64,000 nucleotides of DNA from Pseudoalteromonas rubra (GTDB lineage: Bacteria > Pseudomonadota > Gammaproteobacteria > Enterobacterales > Alteromonadaceae), in the NCBI RefSeq assembly GCF_005887115.1, contig NZ_PNCJ01000012.1, forward strand, positions 62,001 through 126,000. The letters run 5' to 3'. Position 1 is the first letter of the stretch. Each line of letters opens with the position of its first letter. Both the position numbers and the translations under genes were made by a program. The notes under the pieces are model-generated. The model worked only from the letters and a program-made list of their open reading frames with translations. It was not told the DNA's origin and made no database searches. Below, piece by piece: positions 35,491 through 42,086 of this stretch.

Positions 35491-36405
35491 ATGATGACAT
35501 ATACTAAACTCCTTCTGTTTAACACTGTGATGCTCCTAAGCATCAGCCTGTGCTTTAGAGCAGCAGCTCAACTTCAGTTGCTCAGTGATGATCCATTAGA
35601 TATCAAGATGGTGTTTTCAGATCAGGCTCTGGATATATCAACCGACTCCAATAATCTGGTTTTTGATTACCTTGCTCACAATACACCTGGCTTTACGCGT
35701 CCGCCTTTATTACTGGCACCGGGTACTCGTATTGATCAATTACTGCAAAGTACCCTGCCTTTTTGCGCGCTCAACCGGATTAAAACACAGCGCAGAGCAA
35801 AGCAGTATCTTTTCAGTTTACCTGTGCACCTCTATCCCAGTCACAGACTGTATTTTTTACCATTAAATATTGAGTTATCTCCTTTTCTCAACGCTCAGGG
35901 GCAACTGACTGACCTCACTGCACTGTTAAAAGCTCATCCAAAAACCACCTTACTGACAGAAGCACAGCGCTCTTATGGAGATTATCTGGATGGGCAACTG
36001 AGTCGTATTAACAAAACACAATTAATCCGACGTCCGGGCGGAGACAGCTACAAAGCAACTGTCACTATGTTTGAAAGAGGCAGGGCTAGCTTTATTCTTA
36101 CTTACCCGACAACGATTCAACGCTATGCCAGCCAGCTGACACTCAATCAGGTGCACAGCCTGGAAATCGCCAATAACCCGCCGTTTGTTCTTGGCCACAT
36201 TGCATGCTCAGATACCCCTGAATCCCGGCAGTTCCTGCAAACTATTAATGAAGCACTGAGCAAGCTGTACCAACAAGAGCGCTTCTTAGCGTTACACCTG
36301 CGTTACTTGCCAAACACAGAAAGAACTTATTTCAGAAAGCAGATAGAACAACAGATCACCAAGGCGCTTGTTAAGTATCAGGTGACACAAAATGATGGGC
36401 AATAA
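35491..36405 (+). CDS. Periplasmic solute-binding-like protein
   Basis: Exported protein distantly like family 3 solute-binding proteins. The 304-residue product begins with a signal peptide (MMTYTKLLLFNTVMLLSISL to about residue 26). The body resembles the TIGR02285-type binding proteins in layout: an early MVFSDQALDI-like strand, a middle TTLLTEAQRSYGDYLDG segment and RGRASFILTYPTTIQRYA later. It starts 9 bases after the TonB receptor gene, so both are on one transcript. The ligand is unknown; a sensor-like or scavenging role with the receptor is possible. Confidence 0.65.
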   Translation: MMTYTKLLLFNTVMLLSISLCFRAAAQLQLLSDDPLDIKMVFSDQALDISTDSNNLVFDYLAHNTPGFTRPPLLLAPGTRIDQLLQSTLPFCALNRIKTQRRAKQYLFSLPVHLYPSHRLYFLPLNIELSPFLNAQGQLTDLTALLKAHPKTTLLTEAQRSYGDYLDGQLSRINKTQLIRRPGGDSYKATVTMFERGRASFILTYPTTIQRYASQLTLNQVHSLEIANNPPFVLGHIACSDTPESRQFLQTINEALSKLYQQERFLALHLRYLPNTERTYFRKQIEQQITKALVKYQVTQNDGQ

Positions 36406-36457
36406 AAAGAGCAGCCTAGGCCGCTCCTGGAGATGAACAAACAATACTGAGCCCGTG

Positions 36458-36751
36458 CTAAAATGCGACCTTTCCTTTTAACTTCGCGAGCATGTTTACG
36501 CCGATCCCTTTAACCCGTAAAAGTGCATCCATATCCGGAAAATCACCCGCCTCTTCACGTGAGCGAACAATGGCTTCGGCTTTCTTCTTGCCAATGCCAG
36601 GTAAGCGTATCAACTCCTCAACGGTGGCACGGTTGACATTCACTACAGCATCAGCAACTTGCTGTGCTTGTGCAGGTGCTTGCTCTGGTTGAGCTATAAC
36701 CGGGAGTGCGGCAGACAGTGCTAATGTAGCTAAAAGTGTTTTGATATTCAT
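36458..36751 (-). CDS. ComEA-like helix-hairpin-helix protein
   Basis: Periplasmic DNA-binding protein of the ComEA type. The ATG at 36751 (with GAGG upstream) gives a 97-residue protein with a signal peptide (MNIKTLLATLALSAALPVIA). A Gln/Ala linker follows, then two helix-hairpin-helix motifs in VNVNRATVEELIRLPGIGKK and MDALLRVKGIGVNMLAKLKG. In competent bacteria ComEA pulls transforming DNA into the periplasm; without other com genes nearby the role is inferred. Confidence 0.9.
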   Translation of the reverse strand: MNIKTLLATLALSAALPVIAQPEQAPAQAQQVADAVVNVNRATVEELIRLPGIGKKKAEAIVRSREEAGDFPDMDALLRVKGIGVNMLAKLKGKVAF

Positions 36752-37099
36752 AATAAGATCCCTCAAGTTCAGATTCCATTTCTTGGTGCATACACATCAA
36801 TGTATATGTACAGTTAAAATAAAGTAAATATCAGCAAATATGTCAAAATTATGTCCGCGTTTTTCAGTTGCTTTTTTTTCATACAGAACTAAAAGTAGAA
36901 ACTCAACCTCTGAACGAACACGGATCTGTCGCTGGCGCCCTAGTCGCAATTTGGCTATCCAGGTTGAGCAACTTATTTTGTCCGGGGGGTCGTATTTATA
37001 CAGGTAACTAAAGGATGTAAATGAAGGATGCCTAGGTACAGATGGGCGATACTAATGCATAATAGTGCTTTATCAGTTGTAATTATTAACGAGACAAGT
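36752..37099. other. Intergenic region between the ComEA-like gene and yebG
   Basis: About 350 bases with no convincing coding sequence or hairpin. It should hold the minus-strand promoter of the ComEA-like gene; the SOS-controlled promoter of yebG begins at its right end. Confidence 0.6.
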
Positions 37100-37119
37100 T
37101 ACTGTATATAAAAACAGTG
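37100..37119. promoter_or_regulatory. LexA (SOS) box upstream of yebG
   Basis: TACTGTATATAAAAACAGTG fits the LexA consensus TACTGTATATATATACAGTA in 17 of 20 positions, with the invariant CTG-10 bases-CAG frame intact. It lies 16 bases upstream of the yebG start codon. SOS control of yebG is known in E. coli. Confidence 0.88.
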
Positions 37120-37135
37120 TTCGTGGAGAGTGATC

Positions 37136-37447
37136 ATGGCGGTTATCGTAAAGTATGTGGTAGAAAGAAATGGAGTAGAGCGTATGACATTTACCAGCAA
37201 AAAAGAGGCTGATGCTTATGATAAAATGCTGGATGTTGCAGAAGCGCTTGAAGGCATGTTAGAAAAAGTGGATGTCCCGCTCAGTGAGCAGCAAGTTGAA
37301 TCGCTGGCACTTGAGATTGCCAAACAAAAAGATGATTTTATGGCTATTCTGAAAGGTTCTAAGGTGCCGTCAAAGAAAGACAACGAAGAAAAGCCTGCCA
37401 GTAAAAAAGGTGATGACGATAAGGTCACGGCAATCAAACAAGCCTGA
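37136..37447 (+). CDS. yebG: DNA-damage-inducible protein YebG
   Basis: Small SOS-induced protein of unclear function. The ATG at 37136 has GGAG about 8 bases upstream and gives 103 residues; a GTG six bases earlier is less likely. The sequence opens AVIVKYVVERNGVERMTFTS and KKEADAYDKMLDVAE, following E. coli YebG, and ends in a long Lys/Asp/Glu-rich tail. A LexA box and a terminator frame the gene as a one-gene unit. Confidence 0.95.
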   Translation: MAVIVKYVVERNGVERMTFTSKKEADAYDKMLDVAEALEGMLEKVDVPLSEQQVESLALEIAKQKDDFMAILKGSKVPSKKDNEEKPASKKGDDDKVTAIKQA

Positions 37448-37472
37448 TACCAAATGATTTAAATAGGCCACA

Positions 37473-37507
37473 AAAAAGCCAGTATTCTCACAGAATACTG
37501 GCTTTTT
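37473..37507. terminator. Bidirectional terminator between yebG and the aminotransferase gene
   Basis: Perfect 16-base stem AAAAAGCCAGTATTCT / AGAATACTGGCTTTTT with a three-base loop and flanking A/T runs, between convergent genes. Confidence 0.9.
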
Positions 37508-37521
37508 AAATTCAGGTGAAT

Positions 37522-38715
37522 TTATTTAAGCACGGTCGCCACGGCATCTGCAAAGTAATCGATGTTGTCTTTGCTCACACCAGCAACGTTTACACGACTC
37601 GAGCCAACAATATAAATTGAATACTCTTCGCGTAGTCTGTCAATTTGTGCTTTGTCTATTCCAAGGAATGAGAACATACCATTTTGGCGCTCAATGAAAG
37701 AGAAGTCCTGCGCTGTGCCCTTTGCATTCAGGTTATCTTTAATCAAGCTGCGTAGACCGTTAATTCGGTCGCGCATTTCAGCCAGTTCCTGGTGCCACTC
37801 CTGTGTCAACTCCTCACTGCCCAGGATAGTATTGACAATGTCTGCACCATGTGCAGGAGGCATAGAGTAAATACTACGCACAACACTCAATAACACTGAG
37901 TTAGACACATCCGCAACCGCAGCATCTTTAGCGATAAATGAACAGGCACCAATACGCTCGCGGTACAGACCAAAGTTCTTAGAACAGGAAGAACAGATCA
38001 ACAGCTCATCAACGGTTGCAGCCAACAAGCGTAGTCCCTGCGCATCTTCCTCCAGGCCACTACCAAAACCTTGGTAGGCGATATCAATCAGTGGTGTAAA
38101 GCCGACTTCTTTGGCCAGCTCTGCAACTGTCTTCCATTGCTCTGCGTTTAAATCCATACCACTTGGGTTATGGCAACATGCGTGAAGCAGTACTACATCA
38201 CCTTTCGGTACTTGCTTCAGTGTATCTATCATTTCATCGAACAATAACCCTTTGTTCTCATAATCATAATATGGGTATTCTTTAACCTGCAGGCCAGCTG
38301 CCTCGAACAAACTAATATGGTTTGCCCAGGTAGGGGTTGTCACCCAAACCGTCGCATTAGTATTACAACGCTTGATAAATTCAGCCGCAACACGCAAAGC
38401 ACCAGTGCCGCCCGGCGCTTGTGCTGTTCTGACACGATTTGCCAGTAATGCTGGGTGCTCATTACCCAGAAGCAACTTTTCCATTTTGTCGCAATAATCC
38501 AGGTTACCCGCTAAACCAATGTAAGATTTAGTTGTTTCATTTTCCAGACGAAACGCCTCAGCCTTTTTTACCGCCTTCAGAACCGGGGTATGACCCTGTT
38601 CGTCTTTATACACCCCAACCCCTAGGTCAATCTTATTCGGGTTAGTATCTTTTTTATAGGCGGCCATCAGGCCCAGGATTGGATCCGTCGGAAGTGGTTT
38701 TAGTTCTGAAAACAT
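37522..38715 (-). CDS. Aspartate/aromatic-amino-acid aminotransferase
   Basis: PLP-dependent class I aminotransferase of the AspC/TyrB group. The 397-residue protein has the cofactor Lys in SSCSKNFGLYRERIG (about residue 246), the LHACCHNPSGMD substrate-binding stretch and the YKDEQGHTPVLKAVKKAE N-terminal helix region. The wording is close to both E. coli AspC and TyrB, and both act on aspartate and aromatic substrates. pheA and tyrA are in the same window but not in an operon with it. The exact preference cannot be told. Confidence 0.93.
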   Translation of the reverse strand: MFSELKPLPTDPILGLMAAYKKDTNPNKIDLGVGVYKDEQGHTPVLKAVKKAEAFRLENETTKSYIGLAGNLDYCDKMEKLLLGNEHPALLANRVRTAQAPGGTGALRVAAEFIKRCNTNATVWVTTPTWANHISLFEAAGLQVKEYPYYDYENKGLLFDEMIDTLKQVPKGDVVLLHACCHNPSGMDLNAEQWKTVAELAKEVGFTPLIDIAYQGFGSGLEEDAQGLRLLAATVDELLICSSCSKNFGLYRERIGACSFIAKDAAVADVSNSVLLSVVRSIYSMPPAHGADIVNTILGSEELTQEWHQELAEMRDRINGLRSLIKDNLNAKGTAQDFSFIERQNGMFSFLGIDKAQIDRLREEYSIYIVGSSRVNVAGVSKDNIDYFADAVATVLK

Positions 38716-38820
38716 GGTTCTCTCTTTTCCTAATTAACGTAAACGAGGTTTTCTGGCTCGTTTGTCACGGGGTTAACTCTGGACTCATATTAACATAAGT
38801 TGTTACGAAGACGAGCCTGC

Positions 38821-39492
38821 TTACCTTGGAAGATATTCAATCGCGCGAAGACAAGCGGCAACTAAAACTGCCAGTTTGTATTCATCAAAGCACTCTTTCT
38901 CAAAAGCTTCTGCGTCAATGATCCCGAGGCACCGGCCCTGCGCGTCTAATAATGGTAAACACACCTCAGCCTGCACTTTTGGATCGCAGGTGTAATACTC
39001 ACCGCCATTCGCGACATAATCTGGAATATTATTGATCACTCTCGCTTTTTCAGATAAGAAGGTCTGAATGTTATTTGACGTTGCAGCAAAAGCATCGGTA
39101 ATGGGGAACAAAGGTCGACTGGGCGCACCATAGTAAGCTAATTTAAGTAGCTGCTGTAAACCATCGGCTTCTCTGGCTTGATAAATACCAAACCAGTCTA
39201 CCCCAGTGGCAGTTTTAACATACTCGGCAATAGCCTGTAATCGGGATAAATTGTGCTCACTGTCGCTGTTCTGGCTGACATATTGAGCAAGTAAAAAAGG
39301 CGCTTCCTGCAAATGGCCAAACAGGCTGCAACTGCCTCCCTCACCCAATTCAGGGATCTGATACGACCATATTGCATCAGGGGTGTAGCTTTCAATATAC
39401 GCGTCCAGCTCCGCAAGCTGACCCGCTACAGTGCTTTCACTAATGGATAAATTACTATGGGATAGATAAGCTGAAATCATTTGGCCATCCAA
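38821..39492 (-). CDS. GAF-domain protein
   Basis: Cytoplasmic 223-residue protein with a GAF domain in its second half (about 75-218), including VDWFGIYQAREADGLQQLLK, VQAEVCLPLLDAQGRCLGII and DAEAFEKECFDEYKLAVL. The layout (Cys in AEVCLPL and in YYTCDP) is reminiscent of free methionine-R-sulfoxide reductase (fRMsr) but is N-terminally extended, so that function is a guess. A start at 39480 is also possible. It lies upstream of the partner-switching gene pair on the same strand order but about 100 bases apart. Confidence 0.75.
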   Translation of the reverse strand: MDGQMISAYLSHSNLSISESTVAGQLAELDAYIESYTPDAIWSYQIPELGEGGSCSLFGHLQEAPFLLAQYVSQNSDSEHNLSRLQAIAEYVKTATGVDWFGIYQAREADGLQQLLKLAYYGAPSRPLFPITDAFAATSNNIQTFLSEKARVINNIPDYVANGGEYYTCDPKVQAEVCLPLLDAQGRCLGIIDAEAFEKECFDEYKLAVLVAACLRAIEYLPR

Positions 39493-39594
39493 ACATCTAA
39501 ATATCCATTAAATTTAACACGTAAGGCAGTGCTATGCCAGCATGTTGTAGGAATATTTTATTTTAAGATAGATACATCTCAGAAGAACATGCTG

Positions 39595-41241
39595 TTAGCG
39601 AAGTGAGTAAATAAGTTCAACCTCATTACCGACCTGATTGTATGTCACACTTTGCGCGATTTCAGAGAGCAACTCCACGCCCCTACCATGTTCCTGCTGA
39701 GATTGATGCAGCGCAGTCGTATTGTGGTCGAACCCGTTACCCGAGTCACAAATATTAAAAATAATACGGTACTCTTCAGGGCTAAAGCGTACATTTATAA
39801 TGATCAAGGCATCTTTGAGATTCTCCAATGCACGTGCCCTTTGATGATAATATTCTATAAAGCCATCGTCCTGATTTTTCAGATCGGATTTTAATCCCAG
39901 CACACCATGGTCCAGGGAGTTATTATAGGCCTCCGACAGCAGCAAAAAGACATTAGATCTATGTGCATGAAGCCCTTCTACTTTAGATAAAATATCCACC
40001 AGCTCCAGCACAGGATCTGTGTATCGCATCTGCTCTGCATTCAGTGAAATGCTGATATTAAAGGGTAATGTAGAGTATTCTGGCGGTAACGCTTCCGTTG
40101 ATTGATCAGGCAGACAGTTTATGATTGCAATGCTTAAATCGTCTTGTTGCTCTTTATGGCCGCTGTACTCCCTTACCTGCTGGATAATATCCTTTGTAGA
40201 AATATCCACCTTACAGCTCAATACATCGATCAGCCGTTGCTCACCAAATAGCTTCCCTTCAGGATCCTCGCTCTCTATAATGCCATCCGTCGCCATGACA
40301 ATGCGGGTACCCACATCGACTTCAAAGTGCAAAGTGTTACGCTCAAACTCATCCTCGTCCAGGATCCCCAGCGACATGTGCTGAGATTCAATGGTCTTGA
40401 GCACCTGCCCGTCACTATCGATCAGATAAATATCCGGAAAACCGCCAAGCCAGGCAGAAACGTTTCTGCCGGAGCTGCTAATTTCAACAATGGCTGCTGC
40501 ACAGAACATATGTCCGGGCAACAAGGTGTTCAGTGAGCTGTTAAGTTCGGCTGCAATATCATTCACCGCCATACCTTTTTGCACCATGGTATAAAATATC
40601 TTTGATGCTGGTAGTGCGCCCACCGCGGCCGCTAATCCGTGCCCCGTAAAATCCCCAAGCAAGCAGTAAAAGCCGCCGATGGGGCTTTTGGCCATTAAAA
40701 ACATATCGCCATTAAACATAGACGCGGGTGAAAGGTGGTAGTCACACAGGTCGGCAAAGTCCTCCTGGCCAGACAATGCATTACGAAAAATATGTTCTAC
40801 TATCTCGTGCTCGCGCTCAATCTGGTTGTAGTGATATTCTAGCTGTTTTTTTTGTTCGTAAGCCTCTTTACTCAGCTTTCTTGTTCGAGCGTGTGCCCGG
40901 ATTTTGGCGGATAGTATAATCCGATCGAAAGGTTTATGAATGAAGTCGTCGCCTCCGACATGAAGGCATTTTTCAAAGCTAGCGTGGTCTTCCAATGCGG
41001 TGATAAAAATAACAGGTAAGTAGACATCACCAGCATGCTCTTTTATTTTGGGTGCAGTTTCGAAGCCATCCATTACAGGCATCATTACGTCCAGCAATAC
41101 GATGTCTACATCATGGTCTTTCAGCAAGTCCAACGCCTCCTGACCGTTATTAGCAACTAACACCTCGTAGTGCTGGTGCTCGAGCATGGTTTGCAGCAAT
41201 CGACAGTTGAGTGGCTGGTCATCCACAACCAAAATTAGCAT
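39595..41241 (-). CDS. Receiver / SpoIIE-type phosphatase / HATPase protein, CrsR or HsbR-like
   Basis: Partner-switching regulator with three modules in 548 residues. Residues 1-120 form a receiver domain (ILVVDDQP, phospho-acceptor Asp51 in IVLLDVMMPVMDG, Lys in IHKPF). A coiled linker leads to a PP2C/SpoIIE phosphatase domain (about 165-380), with metal-binding Asp in FNGDMF, LLGDFTGHGLAAAVG and QQDDLSIAI. The C-terminus (about 400-548) is an RsbW-like ATPase with the N-box SEAYNNSLDHG. CrsR of Shewanella (sequesters RpoS) and HsbR of Pseudomonas have this order. The STAS protein encoded 18 bases upstream is its expected partner. Confidence 0.92.
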   Translation of the reverse strand: MLILVVDDQPLNCRLLQTMLEHQHYEVLVANNGQEALDLLKDHDVDIVLLDVMMPVMDGFETAPKIKEHAGDVYLPVIFITALEDHASFEKCLHVGGDDFIHKPFDRIILSAKIRAHARTRKLSKEAYEQKKQLEYHYNQIEREHEIVEHIFRNALSGQEDFADLCDYHLSPASMFNGDMFLMAKSPIGGFYCLLGDFTGHGLAAAVGALPASKIFYTMVQKGMAVNDIAAELNSSLNTLLPGHMFCAAAIVEISSSGRNVSAWLGGFPDIYLIDSDGQVLKTIESQHMSLGILDEDEFERNTLHFEVDVGTRIVMATDGIIESEDPEGKLFGEQRLIDVLSCKVDISTKDIIQQVREYSGHKEQQDDLSIAIINCLPDQSTEALPPEYSTLPFNISISLNAEQMRYTDPVLELVDILSKVEGLHAHRSNVFLLLSEAYNNSLDHGVLGLKSDLKNQDDGFIEYYHQRARALENLKDALIIINVRFSPEEYRIIFNICDSGNGFDHNTTALHQSQQEHGRGVELLSEIAQSVTYNQVGNEVELIYSLR

Positions 41242-41259
41242 ACACTAATCCCTAGTGGT

Positions 41260-41565
41260 TTAATCAATATCGAATTTCTTATCGAATCGTGAAATCTGCA
41301 AAATCTTTTTCAGCTGAGGTCTGCAATTGCTGATCTGTATGCTCGATACCGAATCTCCCAGGGTTTTCTTCATATTGAGCAACATTCCTAACGCTGAACT
41401 ATCCATATAGTCTGTATCACGCAAATCAACGACGACTTTCTCAGTTTGATTGCCTACTTCTGCATAGGCCTGACGAAAAGATTGGACCAAGTTAAAATCA
41501 AACTTTCCTTTGATTTGTATCGTTAAAGTTTTTCCGTCCGCTGAAGCATTTTTGCTCAGGCTCAT
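41260..41565 (-). CDS. STAS-domain anti-sigma-factor antagonist, CrsA/HsbA-like
   Basis: The 101-residue protein is a single STAS domain: LTIQIKGKFDFNLVQSF at the start, VVDLRDTDYMDSSALGMLLN in the middle with the phosphorylatable Ser of DSSALG, and a final helix. Such proteins are phosphorylated by the RsbW-like ATPase and dephosphorylated by the PP2C part of the partner. The gene is 18 bases upstream of the CrsR/HsbR-like gene and co-transcribed with it. Confidence 0.93.
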   Translation of the reverse strand: MSLSKNASADGKTLTIQIKGKFDFNLVQSFRQAYAEVGNQTEKVVVDLRDTDYMDSSALGMLLNMKKTLGDSVSSIQISNCRPQLKKILQISRFDKKFDID

Positions 41566-41710
41566 CGCAAGCTCCTACTTTGGTTGAATTTTGGTATCCA
41601 TGATGTTGTTTTAAATATAAACCGATAAGTGAAATTAGCCAAAAAATTATCTCGCTTCAAAACGCTTTTTGTTACCATGGCCGCATTCAGCTTCAAACAG
41701 GAGAGTCAAA

Positions 41711-42040
41711 ATGTCAGAGAGTCGTTTAGTTTACTCAACCGAGTCTGGCCGCATAAAGCACACTGAATCCAAGCCTGAACCGCAAGCAAAACTGTTTAAA
41801 GATGGCGCGGTACGAATCGAACGCCAAACGAAAGGTCGCAAAGGCAAGGGCGTCATGCTGGTTGTTGGTATTGACCCGGCAGAGCACGATATGAAAAAAC
41901 TGGCAAAAACTTTAAAAAGCAAAATGGGTCAGGGCGGCGCACTCAAAGATAATGTGATAGAAATCCAGGGTGATGACCGTAATAAGCTAAAAGCGCTGCT
42001 CGAAGCACAAGGTTTCAAAGTAAAAATCGCGGGAGGCTGA
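41711..42040 (+). CDS. yciH: SUI1/eIF1-family protein YciH
   Basis: Translation-related protein with the SUI1 fold of eIF1; in E. coli YciH affects start-site fidelity. The ATG at 41711 (AGGAGA about 8 bases upstream) gives 109 residues. They include RIERQTKGRKGKGVMLVVGI, then KKLAKTLKSKMGQGGALKDN and IEIQGDDRNKLKALLEAQGF, the SUI1 core with the GKG loop. It is a single-gene unit convergent to the GGDEF-EAL gene. Confidence 0.94.
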   Translation: MSESRLVYSTESGRIKHTESKPEPQAKLFKDGAVRIERQTKGRKGKGVMLVVGIDPAEHDMKKLAKTLKSKMGQGGALKDNVIEIQGDDRNKLKALLEAQGFKVKIAGG

Positions 42041-42086
42041 GCTCAGTCAAAAGGCGAGCCTGATATCTTCACGCTCGCCAACGGGC

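Noticed and set aside
36407..36445. GAGC-A-GCCTAGGC-C-GCTC dyad behind the solute-binding-like gene, considered as a terminator.
   Set aside because: The centre is a continuous palindrome with no loop and there is no T run.
37447..37465. ATACCAAATGATTTAAATAG behind yebG, considered as another copy of the intergenic repeat.
   Set aside because: Only the first seven bases fit the repeat end; the rest diverges.
38821..39492. GAF protein called as free methionine-R-sulfoxide reductase.
   Set aside because: The Cys pattern is only partly like fRMsr and there is a long N-terminal extension, so only GAF-domain protein is supported.
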